DNA from: Flavobacterium lindanitolerans
GTDB lineage: Bacteria > Bacteroidota > Bacteroidia > Flavobacteriales > Flavobacteriaceae
Reading direction: 5' to 3'
DNA length: 64,000 nt
Assembly (NCBI RefSeq): GCF_002846575.1
Contig: NZ_PJND01000007.1
Span: 2,142,253 to 2,206,252 of the forward strand
Under the pieces are notes generated by a model. The model was given only the letters and a program-made list of their open reading frames with translations, ran no database searches and was not told the DNA's origin. Position 1 is the stretch's first letter. Each line of letters opens with the position of its first letter. A program made the position numbers and the translations under genes. Below are positions 8,778 through 18,249 of the stretch, piece by piece.

Positions 8778-11700
8778 CTGAATCATATCTTTGGGTTTGT
8801 GAAACAATTCCGTTAGTATAAATTTTGCAAAGGCCGTGCAATTCATCATTTTTATATTCAGCCGTTACCCAAGGTTTTCCATCTTCTTTAAAAAATTGCT
8901 GTAGTCCTTCAAAACTGGAATTTTTAAAGTTTTCCTTTTTATAAACCTTTCCATTGACATAATATTCAATTCTTGGTCCGGACAAAAGATTCATATCGTA
9001 ATTGGCTTCATATTCGGGTTTACCATCCTGGCTATTAACTACCAACTTACCATCAATATTGCCTTTGACAAAATTAATCTCAATGGCCGTCTTTCCATTT
9101 GGATAAGATGAAATTATTTTGGCTGTTTGACCAACAACCGGAGTTTTTTCGCTTAGTTTTCCGTTCTTGTCTAGTTTTATATAGTAGAGCAGTTCATTAT
9201 TTTGATAGCCTACTATAAGAATGTTATCGCCTTTTTGATTGTAATATTTAGCCTCGCCTTCAATGTTGCCATTATACTGGTTGTATTCTAAAAATTTCCC
9301 TTTATTATGATAATAGCGTGCCAAAGGTCCCGTGTCACTGCCAAACATATCATTATCAGACATTCTAAGGTTTCCAGCAATGTCATAATATTTGCCTGCA
9401 CCGTTTGGTTTTCCAGAATAATAATTCCTTTCACTGGTTGGTGCTCCCGTTGGACCATAAGCAATCTGTTTGCCATGGCGGAGACCATTTACATAATTAT
9501 TATCGCTTATTATCCTGCCATTCTTGTCTTTTACAATATACTTTCCTTCGAATGCACCATTTTTAAGCGTAGTTTCATGTATTTCTGCACCACCAAAAAA
9601 TGCAGTACTCATTTTCTCATTCTTATTTGTATAATTAATTTCGTTTAGTTTTTTACCATCAGGACTATAATTTTCTAATTTTATAGCAGAATCATTTACA
9701 TACCATGACACAAGGTTGGCATTACCATTTTGCCAATAACGAATGCTTTTATACAGTTGTCCATTGATGTAGAAATTTTCTTTTGAAATGCTTCCGTCAG
9801 GGTAAAAAGATTTATTTGGGCCGTTTAATTGACCACCTTTATAGTGATAAACATTAGATAAACCTCCATGTTCATAGTTTTCATAAACTCCGGAAATAGT
9901 ATCATTAACGTAATTAAGAACAGATGAAAGTCGCTCGTCAGTAGCATAGGTTTTTGCTAGTCCTGTTAGCTTTCCGTTGTCAAAGTTTTCTTTTGCACTC
10001 AGGCTACCCGTGTTATAAAAATAATTCCATTCTCCTTTTTTCTTTCCTTTTTCATAACTGCCTTTGGTGAGTACTATACCTTCCAGGTTTTTCATTACAT
10101 AGTTCCCCTTGCTCACAGGTACATCTGTTGCTTTTGATTTTCCGGATTCAAATTGCAGGGCCGTTTTTATTTCTCCTTTTTTGTATGTTTCCTGGAAATA
10201 GAGAATGTCATTGCCGTTAAAATAGTTATTTGTTGCGACATATCCATCTTTGTCATAAAGTGTTTCATACGATTTTTTCCCATTAGGAAGATTGGAAACC
10301 AGAGTAGCAGGATTATTATTCTGATAGGTAGTTTCTTCCTTAAGGATTCCATTAGGATAATAGACTTTATAAGGAGATGAAATTTTTCCTGTCTTGTATT
10401 CAATTTCTGATTTTACTATTTTTCCATCATAGTATTCGTATACCTTACCATCAATTTCACCCATTACATAAGAGTAGCTATTTGAGATATTTCCGGCGGT
10501 ATCATATAGAATATAATTACTATTAAACTTACCTTTTGAATAGTTGATTTCACTTTTCTTTGAACCATTTTCATAAAAGCAGGTAAAAGCCCCATCACGT
10601 TCATTATTTACAAAATTTACTTCACAGCTTTTTCCTCCATTGTAATAATAGGAGGTACTGATTCCTTCCAGCAAATCATTTTTGTAATTTTCTACAAATT
10701 CAACATTTCCGTTTTCATAATACTTGGTTCTTTTACCTTCTGCCTTACCTTTCGAATAGTTCTTTTCTTCTGTAAGCCGGCCCTTGGCATCGTAATATTT
10801 TTGCAGGCCATCCAATTCGTCATTAACCAGATTGAGTTCGCCGACCATGTTTCCGTCTTCATTAAGAACTTTGTATTTGCCAACTTTTTTTCCGTTTTCT
10901 TCTTTGCCTAAAAGATAAGGCTTGTTGTTTTTCAGATAAACGACTACCTGTTCTTGTTTTCCAAATAAATCGACAGTACGTCTTGCAAATACCTGCCAAA
11001 AATCTCGGGAAAGATAAGTTTCATTAAAGGCTGTTATTTTTTTATTCTGGGAAGTAATTTTTTTGCCCAGATGTTCTTTCATTCCTAATAATATGTGATA
11101 GGAGAAACCTTCAAATTGTTTTTTCTTTACAATATCAGCAAGCCATGGAACATAAATTGTTTCAAAAAAGCCACCTTCCACTTTATGTTCTGCGGCATAT
11201 TCAGCAATGGCCTGTACCTGGCGAATGATTACGTCATCAATTGTCGAATTCACTTTATAGGCACTTTTTAAGGGCAAAGAATTCCGTAAGATAACGTCAA
11301 TTTCTTCAAAATTATCGCCTGATTTGGAGAATGTCAGTTTGCTTTTGTCCAAGTAATTTTCTGAAAACTTAGCATTAAGTTTTAAGATTGCATTTTCACA
11401 GCCTTTACCTTCATTAACAAGCGATAGATAGGCGAGAAGAGCCATGGAGCCTTCGGTTACACGACCATCTTCAAGTGCTATCAGACCTAACATATAATGA
11501 GAACCAGCATGATTTGGATTTATTGTAATTGCTTTTTCAAGATAGTCTACACTTTTTTGACGTTCTTCTTTGCGAAGATAAAGCAAGGCAAGATTGTAGA
11601 ATAATGAACTTGAATTAGGATAAATTTTTAATGATTCCTGAAACATTTTTTCTGCCTTATCATAATCTTTCTGGTCACTTAAAAAATTTCCATAAGCCAT

Positions 11701-12003
11701 ATAAAATAATGGGTTTTCTTTCATGTAACCTTTGTTGTAGGCATTTTCATAAAATGCTCTGGCGGCTTCTTTGTCATCGCCAACAGCAAGCGTTATAGCT
11801 TTCTCATATTGGGCAGAATAAAAATTAGGATCATCTTTTACAATTTTATCAAATGTTTTTAAAGCGTCCTGATATTTTCCTTCTTCATAGAGGCGTATGC
11901 CATCACTTAAAAAAGACTCACTGTCATAAACAAAAGAATAATCTGTTTGCGCATAACTAATGCTGCTAAACCCAAAAACAAAGGCGATGAATATGTTTTT
12001 CAT
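8752..12003 (-). CDS. Exported TPR and MORN-variant repeat protein (YwqK-like)
   Basis: 1083 residues. The ATG at 12003 is preferred because it begins MKNIFIAFVFGFSSISYAQ, a good signal peptide. Residues about 30-190 are TPR repeats (YQDALKTFDKIVKDDPNF, YDKAEKMFQESLKIYPN). From about residue 370 to the end there are more than twenty MORN_2-type repeats with the pattern YYxNGxxxxExxYxxGxxxG (for example YYENGNVEFVENYKNDLLEG), as in YwqK-like proteins. Such repeats form long beta sheets thought to be scaffolds or binding surfaces. It is the first gene of the operon with the two DUF3857 proteins. No enzymatic motif is visible. Confidence 0.85.
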   Translation of the reverse strand: MKNIFIAFVFGFSSISYAQTDYSFVYDSESFLSDGIRLYEEGKYQDALKTFDKIVKDDPNFYSAQYEKAITLAVGDDKEAARAFYENAYNKGYMKENPLFYMAYGNFLSDQKDYDKAEKMFQESLKIYPNSSSLFYNLALLYLRKEERQKSVDYLEKAITINPNHAGSHYMLGLIALEDGRVTEGSMALLAYLSLVNEGKGCENAILKLNAKFSENYLDKSKLTFSKSGDNFEEIDVILRNSLPLKSAYKVNSTIDDVIIRQVQAIAEYAAEHKVEGGFFETIYVPWLADIVKKKQFEGFSYHILLGMKEHLGKKITSQNKKITAFNETYLSRDFWQVFARRTVDLFGKQEQVVVYLKNNKPYLLGKEENGKKVGKYKVLNEDGNMVGELNLVNDELDGLQKYYDAKGRLTEEKNYSKGKAEGKRTKYYENGNVEFVENYKNDLLEGISTSYYYNGGKSCEVNFVNNERDGAFTCFYENGSKKSEINYSKGKFNSNYILYDTAGNISNSYSYVMGEIDGKVYEYYDGKIVKSEIEYKTGKISSPYKVYYPNGILKEETTYQNNNPATLVSNLPNGKKSYETLYDKDGYVATNNYFNGNDILYFQETYKKGEIKTALQFESGKSKATDVPVSKGNYVMKNLEGIVLTKGSYEKGKKKGEWNYFYNTGSLSAKENFDNGKLTGLAKTYATDERLSSVLNYVNDTISGVYENYEHGGLSNVYHYKGGQLNGPNKSFYPDGSISKENFYINGQLYKSIRYWQNGNANLVSWYVNDSAIKLENYSPDGKKLNEINYTNKNEKMSTAFFGGAEIHETTLKNGAFEGKYIVKDKNGRIISDNNYVNGLRHGKQIAYGPTGAPTSERNYYSGKPNGAGKYYDIAGNLRMSDNDMFGSDTGPLARYYHNKGKFLEYNQYNGNIEGEAKYYNQKGDNILIVGYQNNELLYYIKLDKNGKLSEKTPVVGQTAKIISSYPNGKTAIEINFVKGNIDGKLVVNSQDGKPEYEANYDMNLLSGPRIEYYVNGKVYKKENFKNSSFEGLQQFFKEDGKPWVTAEYKNDELHGLCKIYTNGIVSQTQRYDSDALVEIIK

Positions 12004-12021
12004 ATTGGAAATTAATTTTTT

Positions 12022-12029
12022 CAAATATA
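12022..12029 (-). promoter_or_regulatory. Possible -7 element of the MORN/DUF3857 operon
   Basis: The minus strand carries TATATTTG, a match to the Bacteroidota TAnnTTTG -7 box, 19 bases upstream of the chosen ATG at 12003. This also supports that ATG over the more distal TTG. No clear -33 TTG is visible at the usual distance. Confidence 0.4.
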
Positions 12030-12155
12030 ATTTTTTTGTTAAATTTTTTAATCTTTTTATGAAAAATTAATATATTTTTTCTTACTGCGTTTTAAAGAAT
12101 ATTTTTAGGTAGAACCAACTTATATTTGTGTTGAAACAATTCTGAAAATTTTTCC

Positions 12156-13031
12156 ATGAAAAAATACCTGCTTTTCACACTTGCCTTATTGCCAATTATT
12201 GCATATTCGCAGAATAAAGCATCTTTACCAGACACCATTCCCTTAACCATTAATAAACAGAATACTATCTATGTCAAGGCTGTTTTTAATAAAATCGATA
12301 CCTTGAATCTGAATTTTGATACGGGCACGACAGAATTGGTACTGACGAATGATGTCATGAAAAACAAATTAAAGTCGGTGCCTAAGCTGTATGACACATT
12401 TTATGATATCAAAATAGGAAATCAGGACTACAGCACAAGAGTATTTGACGCACAATTAACCGGACATGATACAGATGGCAGGTTTGGTTGGGATTTATTT
12501 AAAGGGAAAGTCGTAGAGCTTAATTATGACAAGAACATCATGGTTGTCCATCCGCAACTGCCCATCTCTGTTTTGAAAGAAGATGCTTTCTCAAAACTCA
12601 TGATTACTTTTTTTCAGGGGATTTTTTTGGTAGAAAGCCAAATTTTTCAGGATATAGTAGAAAACTCAGACTTTTTTCTATTTGATACGGGCTATCAAAG
12701 GACAGCCATGCTCGATAATGATTTGCTCAAAATTGGCAAATTTCCTACTCAGAATATGAAAGTAATAAAAAAGGTTATTATGAGAGGAGCACAAGGAAAC
12801 GAAGTCCCGGTGATAACCTCAAGCCTGCAAAAATTGAAAATCGGTAAATATGAATTTAAAGATGTGCCTGTACAACTGGTAACTACGAATAAACCAATGC
12901 ATGGACAAAACATTCATATTCTTGGGAATGAAGTTTTGAAAAGGTTTAATATGTTTCTTGACTTTCAAAACAATTTTGTCTACTTAAAGCCAAATCATCT
13001 TTTCAATGCAGAATATATTGAGAAAAGCTGA
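12156..13031 (+). CDS. Exported retropepsin-like aspartyl protease family protein
   Basis: 291 residues with a signal peptide (MKKYLLFTLALLPIIAYSQ). Two aspartate motifs of the aspartyl-protease type are visible: LNFDTGTTEL near residue 58 and FLFDTGYQRT near residue 175, in the two halves of the protein, with hydrophobic segments such as HILGNEVL near the end. This two-motif layout fits the Bacteroidota aspartyl-protease-like family (PF13650-type), probably periplasmic. A -7-like TATATTTG lies at 12121-12128. The 26.9-28.1 kb gene belongs to the same broad family but also has a PDZ domain. Substrate unknown. Confidence 0.7.
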   Translation: MKKYLLFTLALLPIIAYSQNKASLPDTIPLTINKQNTIYVKAVFNKIDTLNLNFDTGTTELVLTNDVMKNKLKSVPKLYDTFYDIKIGNQDYSTRVFDAQLTGHDTDGRFGWDLFKGKVVELNYDKNIMVVHPQLPISVLKEDAFSKLMITFFQGIFLVESQIFQDIVENSDFFLFDTGYQRTAMLDNDLLKIGKFPTQNMKVIKKVIMRGAQGNEVPVITSSLQKLKIGKYEFKDVPVQLVTTNKPMHGQNIHILGNEVLKRFNMFLDFQNNFVYLKPNHLFNAEYIEKS

Positions 13032-13179
13032 TACTTATCCTATCGGCTTGGCCACTTTTTAGATATTGGCACAGAATAAATTACACTGAGAAAGCATTTT
13101 TTCAATCAAAGAAAACGTTGTAGCAGCATTTACTTGTTAAAGCGTAGTGAAATTTCTTTTTTTGTTTCAATACTTTGTT

Positions 13180-13187
13180 TACTTTTG
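13180..13187 (+). promoter_or_regulatory. -7 element just upstream of the 129-aa gene
   Basis: TACTTTTG matches the Bacteroidota -7 consensus TAnnTTTG. It ends only 7 bases before the ATG at 13195, so a transcript starting at the usual distance would have almost no leader. A TTTG at 13161-13164 is a weak -33 candidate at a short spacing of 15 bases. Confidence 0.45.
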
Positions 13188-13194
13188 GCGGCAA

Positions 13195-13584
13195 ATGAAA
13201 AAGCTATTTGCATTATTCGTATATGTCTCTTTACTTCTGCTAAGCGGAGGGCAATACCTTAATGCAGCTACGCAACCAACTTCGCATTCGTCTCATAGTT
13301 TTCAGAAAAAACACAGGGTAAAATTTACCAATCAGGATACAAGCAATACCTTACTCGAAGAGGGTGACTTAGATCTTGATGAAGGACAACCAGGTGGAGA
13401 CGATCTCAAAGACGGAATATGGAATAAACTTTTCATAGGAAATTATAGCTTATCTGATAACTGGTATGAGACAATCTACTGTCAGCCTATCCTGGACCGT
13501 TATCAAAAGAATTTTAAAACCTTCTCGCCATTTTGTGGCCAATCCAATCCTATTTACATTACCCATAGGGTATTACGTATTTGA
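13195..13584 (+). CDS. Small secreted protein upstream of the RND efflux genes
   Basis: 129 residues from the ATG at 13195, which gives a signal peptide (MKKLFALFVYVSLLLLSGGQYLNAA). The mature protein has a His/Ser-rich patch (TSHSSHSFQKKH), an acidic patch (EEGDLDLDEGQPGGDDL) and two cysteines near the C-terminus. I do not recognise a family. It precedes an RND efflux system by about 180 bases and may belong to the same transcription unit. The His-rich and acidic patches could bind metal, but that is speculation. The frame also extends 16 codons upstream to an ATG at 13147, which does not give a better signal peptide. Confidence 0.6.
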   Translation: MKKLFALFVYVSLLLLSGGQYLNAATQPTSHSSHSFQKKHRVKFTNQDTSNTLLEEGDLDLDEGQPGGDDLKDGIWNKLFIGNYSLSDNWYETIYCQPILDRYQKNFKTFSPFCGQSNPIYITHRVLRI

Positions 13585-13763
13585 TTTAACTCGAATATAT
13601 CGGTTACCTGAGTGTGATCATTATATTTTGTAGTTGTTATTAAACACACTTCTTCAGATATGGCTGTTCGCGTAGCTTCTGGTTACTGATGTTTTTACGG
13701 ATCCAAAGGAATCGTCGTATTCCAAGCAATCAATCAATCGCTTAATTTCCATTTATTTACCTA

Positions 13764-14843
13764 ATGAAGAAAATCATCCTAACAGGCATCACTGCCTTGT
13801 TGTGCCTTGCTAGTTGCACAACTAAAAAAGTAGAAAAAGAAGAAGCCGATAAATTTACGGTAACCAGCCCGATAAAAATCGACACTACTTTTACTAAAGA
13901 ATATGTATCGCAAATCAGGTCGGTACGAAACATTGAAATCCGTGCCCAGGAAAAAGGATTTCTGCAAAACATTTATGTTGACGAAGGCCAGTTCGTGAAA
14001 GCCGGGCAATTGCTGTTTAAAATCATGCCTAAAATGTATGAGGCAGAATTACTGAAAGCCCAGGCAGAACAAAAATCGGCCGAAATAGAATTACAGAACA
14101 CTAAAATCTTAGCAGATAAAAACGTAGTTTCAAAAAATGAACTGGCTGCTGCCCAGGCAAAACTTCAGGCCGCAAAAGCAGAAGTATCATTGGCAAAACT
14201 CCACTTGTCATTTACAGAAATCAGAGCTCCGTTTGACGGAACTATTGACCGTATTCCATTAAAGTTAGGAAGCCTTATCGAAGAAGGCGAATTACTGACA
14301 ACGCTTTCAGACAACAGCCAGATGTTTGCCTATTTTAACGTATCAGAACCGGAATACCTTCAATACCAGACCAACGTCAAAGACCGCGCAGAAACCAAAG
14401 TCAATCTGATTTTAGCCGATGGTCAGCCTTTTAAATACAAAGGTGATGTTGAAGTAATTGAAAGTGAATTTAACAACGAAACAGGAAACATTGCTTTCAG
14501 AGCCCGATTCCCAAATTCGACTAAATTGCTAAGAAATGGTGAAACAGGACAAGTACAAATGCTTGTGCCTTTAAAAAATGCCATTGTAATTCCACAAAAA
14601 GCTACCTATGAAATCCAGGACAAAAAATATGTTTTTGTAGTCGGTAAAAACAATGTGTTGAGTTCAAAAGAAATCACCATTGGTGGCGAAATGCCGGACT
14701 TATATGTAGTCAATAACGGCATTAACGAAAATGATAAAATCTTATTGGATGGCGTCCAGAAAGTCAAAGACGATGACAGAATCGCTTACGGTTATGTAGC
14801 TCCTAAAAAGGTAATGAGTAGTCTTAGATTAAAAGCAGAATAA
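13764..14843 (+). CDS. RND efflux periplasmic adaptor subunit (membrane fusion lipoprotein)
   Basis: 359 residues. The N-terminus ends in a lipobox (ALLCLASC), so the mature protein should be lipid-anchored in the periplasm. The adaptor layout is clear: a lipoyl half-motif (IRAQEKGFLQNIYVDEGQFV), a helical hairpin (about 90-150, AEQKSAEIELQN), the second lipoyl half (EIRAPFDGTIDR) and a beta-barrel domain. It links the inner membrane pump (15079-18249) to the outer membrane channel (18242-19675). No regulator gene is adjacent, unlike many acrAB-type loci. Substrates cannot be predicted. Confidence 0.92.
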   Translation: MKKIILTGITALLCLASCTTKKVEKEEADKFTVTSPIKIDTTFTKEYVSQIRSVRNIEIRAQEKGFLQNIYVDEGQFVKAGQLLFKIMPKMYEAELLKAQAEQKSAEIELQNTKILADKNVVSKNELAAAQAKLQAAKAEVSLAKLHLSFTEIRAPFDGTIDRIPLKLGSLIEEGELLTTLSDNSQMFAYFNVSEPEYLQYQTNVKDRAETKVNLILADGQPFKYKGDVEVIESEFNNETGNIAFRARFPNSTKLLRNGETGQVQMLVPLKNAIVIPQKATYEIQDKKYVFVVGKNNVLSSKEITIGGEMPDLYVVNNGINENDKILLDGVQKVKDDDRIAYGYVAPKKVMSSLRLKAE

Positions 14844-14849
14844 ACGAAT

Positions 14850-15062
14850 TAGTCTATTTAGTTGATAATGGATAGTTTATAGTGGATAGTCTTTTTAGTT
14901 GATAATTGATAGCTTATAGTCTTTAGTCTTTTGGTTAATAACGGAGAGTTGTTAAGTTATAAGTCTATTATCTATTCTCTATCATCTATCATCTATTCTC
15001 TATCATCTGCCATCTATCATCTATTGCCCATTCTCTACTGTCCAAAATCAAAAATCAAAAAT
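14850..15062. repeat. Periodic intergenic repeat region between efflux adaptor and pump
   Basis: The space between the adaptor and pump genes is filled with short near-repeats. The left half has TTGATAATGGATAGT- and TTGATAGC-like units and the right half has CTATCATCTATCATC-like units, roughly reverse complements, so the region could form a long imperfect hairpin in DNA or mRNA. It ends in AAAATCAAAAATC units. The same two repeat classes recur at about 52960-53040, 57262-57410 and 57722-57770. Confidence 0.75.
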
Positions 15063-15078
15063 CTTAAAAAGAAAGTAA

Positions 15079-18000
15079 ATGTTCAATAAATTTATACAAA
15101 GACCTGTGTTGTCGATAGTAATATCGCTCATAATTGTCTTTTTAGGAGCCTTGTCAGTACTCAACCTGCCAGTGACCCAGTTTCCTTCGATTTCGCCTCC
15201 AAAAGTGAATATAACAGCAGATTATCCGGGATCTAACGGTGAGCTGATGATTAAATCAGTAATCATTCCTCTGGAAAGAGCGCTGAACGGAGTACCCGGA
15301 ATGAAATACATGACCTCAGATGCCGGTAACGACGGTGAAGCAAGTATCCAGGTCGTATTCAACCTTGGAACAGACCCTAACCTCGCAGCTGTAAACGTAC
15401 AAAACCGCGTAGCCTCTGTAGTGAATAAACTACCGCCATTGGTAGTGAGGGAAGGAGTAAAGATTACGCGTGAAGAATCAAGCATGCTGATGTATGTCAA
15501 CCTTTACAGTGATGATAAAAATACCGACCAGAAATTCTTGTACAACTTTGCCGATATTAATATCCTGTCAGAACTTAAAAGGGTTAATGGTGTGGGTGTT
15601 GCGGATATTTTAGGAACCCGTGAATATGCCATGAGAATCTGGTTAAAGCCGGATAGAATGCTGGCGTATAAAATTTCTGCCGATGAAGTGATGGAAGCCC
15701 TGTCAAGCCAGAGTTTGGAAGCATCACCGGGAAAAACAGGTGAAAGTTCCGGAAAAAGGTCGCAGGCATTTGAATACGTATTAAAATATTCCGGTCGTTT
15801 TACAACGAAAGAGCAATACGGAAATGTAGTCTTACGCTCCAATCCTAATGGAGAGCTGTTGCGACTGAAAGATGTAGCCGATATTGAACTGGGAAGCTCC
15901 ATGTATGATATCTATTCCAACCTGAACGGAAAACCATCTGCGGCAATCGTATTAAAACAATCCTATGGAAGTAACGCGAGCCAGGTTATTAAAGACGTTA
16001 AGGCTAAATTGGAAGAAATCAAGAAAAGTTCTTTCCCGAAAGGAATGAACTATGAAATCAGTTATGACGTTTCTAAATTCCTGGATGCTTCTATTGAAAA
16101 AGTAATCCATACGTTGGTTGAGGCGTTTATTCTGGTAGGTATCGTAGTATTTATCTTCCTGGGTGACTGGAGGTCGACGGTTATTCCGGCTATAGCAGTA
16201 CCGGTTTCCCTTATCGGAACCTTTGTTTTCATGCAGTTTTTCGGAATTACCCTAAACCTTATTACATTATTCGCTCTGGTATTGGCAATTGGGGTCGTCG
16301 TCGATGATGCCATTGTCGTCATCGAGGCCGTCCACGCCAAGATGGAAGAAGAACATCTCTCGGCACTGAAAGCCACCAAAAAAGCAATGCATGAAATAGC
16401 AGGGGCTATTATAGCAATTACGTTCCTGATGGCAGCGGTATTTATTCCGGTAGCTTTTATGTCGGGCCCTGTAGGTATATTCTACCGTCAGTTCTCTATT
16501 ACTATGGCAACGGCAATTATCCTTTCGGGTATTGTGGCTTTGACGCTAACACCGGCGCTTTGTGCTATCATGCTGAAAAATCACCATGGACAACCAAAAA
16601 AGAGAACTCCTGTAAAAATCTTTATTGACGGTTTCAACAGGACATTCAATATTGCTTCTGACAAATATCAGAATGTATTAGGGAAAATTGTAAACAGAAG
16701 AACCGTAACCTTTGCTGCATTACTTGGTTTCTGTGCCGGAACCTGGTTTATAAGCAGCACGGTTCCTTCAGGATTTATCCCGAATGAAGACCAGGGAATG
16801 TTTTATGCCATCATTCAGACGCCACCGGGTTCTTCTCTGGAAAGAACAAATAATGTTGCGGAAAGGCTTCAGAAAATGGCAGAAACGGTAGAAGGTGTTC
16901 AATCGGTTTCCGCTTTGGCGGGATATGAAATCCTTACAGAAGGTACGGGTGCCAACTCAGGAACCTGTCTGATTAACCTGAAAGACTGGAGTGAAAGAAA
17001 ACATTCTGTACAGGAAGTAATGGAAGAGTTGGAAGAAAAAGCGAAAGAAATTCCGGGTGCTAATATCGAATTTTTCCAACCGCCGGCTGTTCCGGGTTAT
17101 GGAGCCGCAGGTGGGTTTGAATTGCGTCTGTTGGACAAAACAGGTTCGGGCGACTATAAGAAAATGGAAACCGTTACTCAGGATTTTGTAAAAGAATTAA
17201 ACAAACGCCCTGAACTTTCTTCGGTATTTAGTTTTTACAGTGCGAGTTTCCCTCAGTTCATGCTAAAAGTAGACAACGACCTGGCACAGCAAAAAGGAGT
17301 TTCTATTGAAAATGCCATGAACACCTTGTCAACATTGGTAGGTAGTAACTATGAAATCAGCTTTATTAAATACGGATTCAACTATAAAGTAATCGTTCAG
17401 GCAGCACCGCAATACAGGGCTTTGCCGGATGATATTTTAAAACTGTATGTCAAGAATGATAAAGATGAAATGGTACCTTATTCTGCTTTTATGAGAATGG
17501 AAAAAGTGTACGGGCTCTCTGAAATTACAAGACACAATATGTATACTTCTGCGGAAATTAGTGGAGCTGCTGCGGCAGGTTACAGTAGTGGTACGGCCAT
17601 TAAGGCGATTAAAGAAGTAGCGGAGAAAAAACTGCCAAGAGGGTACGGAATCGACTGGGCTGGTATTTCTGCTGATGAAGTGGCGCAAGGAAATCAGGCT
17701 ATCTGGGTTTTCCTTATCTGTTTAGGCTTCGTTTACCTGGTACTGGCTGCACAATACGAAAGTTTTATTCTGCCATTGTCGGTTATTCTTTCGCTTCCGG
17801 CGGGTATTTTCGGGGCTTTCCTGTTGCTGAAAATCATGGGATTGGAAAACAACATCTATGCTCAGGTGGCTATGGTAATGTTGATTGGTCTGCTTGGTAA
17901 AAATGCCGTGTTGATTGTCGAATTTGCCATTCAAAGGCATGCTGCCGGTAAGTCGGTTTTAGAGTCGGCTATGGAAGGAGCAAAAGCGAGATTCCGTCCT

Positions 18001-18249
18001 ATTCTGATGACTTCGTTTGCCTTTATTGCAGGTTTGATTCCGTTGGTTTTTGCAACCGGGCCCGGAAAAATAGGTAATAGAACCATTGGTACTGCCGCGG
18101 CAGGAGGGATGCTTCTCGGAACGATTTGCGGTGTATTTGTAATACCGGGATTGTATTACATATTTGCCCGAATTGCCGAAAAGCACAAGTTGGTTAAAAA
18201 TGAAGAAGAGAACCCATTAACAGAAGAAATCGATAACAATCATGTTTAA
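15079..18249 (+). CDS. RND efflux permease, HAE1 (AcrB-like) family
   Basis: 1056 residues, the normal size for a hydrophobic/amphiphilic RND pump. The N-terminus MFNKFIQRPVLSIVISL is typical. The transmembrane proton-relay residues are present: the Asp pair in GVVVDDAIVV in TM4 and the Lys in GLLGKNAVLIVE in TM10. Two large periplasmic domains follow TM1 and TM7. The pump exports substrates from the periplasm or inner membrane through the adaptor encoded upstream and the channel encoded downstream, driven by protons. Its 3' end overlaps the channel gene by 8 bases. Confidence 0.96.
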   Translation: MFNKFIQRPVLSIVISLIIVFLGALSVLNLPVTQFPSISPPKVNITADYPGSNGELMIKSVIIPLERALNGVPGMKYMTSDAGNDGEASIQVVFNLGTDPNLAAVNVQNRVASVVNKLPPLVVREGVKITREESSMLMYVNLYSDDKNTDQKFLYNFADINILSELKRVNGVGVADILGTREYAMRIWLKPDRMLAYKISADEVMEALSSQSLEASPGKTGESSGKRSQAFEYVLKYSGRFTTKEQYGNVVLRSNPNGELLRLKDVADIELGSSMYDIYSNLNGKPSAAIVLKQSYGSNASQVIKDVKAKLEEIKKSSFPKGMNYEISYDVSKFLDASIEKVIHTLVEAFILVGIVVFIFLGDWRSTVIPAIAVPVSLIGTFVFMQFFGITLNLITLFALVLAIGVVVDDAIVVIEAVHAKMEEEHLSALKATKKAMHEIAGAIIAITFLMAAVFIPVAFMSGPVGIFYRQFSITMATAIILSGIVALTLTPALCAIMLKNHHGQPKKRTPVKIFIDGFNRTFNIASDKYQNVLGKIVNRRTVTFAALLGFCAGTWFISSTVPSGFIPNEDQGMFYAIIQTPPGSSLERTNNVAERLQKMAETVEGVQSVSALAGYEILTEGTGANSGTCLINLKDWSERKHSVQEVMEELEEKAKEIPGANIEFFQPPAVPGYGAAGGFELRLLDKTGSGDYKKMETVTQDFVKELNKRPELSSVFSFYSASFPQFMLKVDNDLAQQKGVSIENAMNTLSTLVGSNYEISFIKYGFNYKVIVQAAPQYRALPDDILKLYVKNDKDEMVPYSAFMRMEKVYGLSEITRHNMYTSAEISGAAAAGYSSGTAIKAIKEVAEKKLPRGYGIDWAGISADEVAQGNQAIWVFLICLGFVYLVLAAQYESFILPLSVILSLPAGIFGAFLLLKIMGLENNIYAQVAMVMLIGLLGKNAVLIVEFAIQRHAAGKSVLESAMEGAKARFRPILMTSFAFIAGLIPLVFATGPGKIGNRTIGTAAAGGMLLGTICGVFVIPGLYYIFARIAEKHKLVKNEEENPLTEEIDNNHV

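Noticed and set aside
14850-15062. CRISPR-like appearance of the CTATCATC units
   Set aside because: The units are 7-8 bases, imperfect and contiguous, with no spacers of constant length and no cas genes.
16062-16379. Antisense frames inside the RND pump gene (also 15504-15902)
   Set aside because: They are opposite a highly conserved pump sequence and contain no domain of their own.
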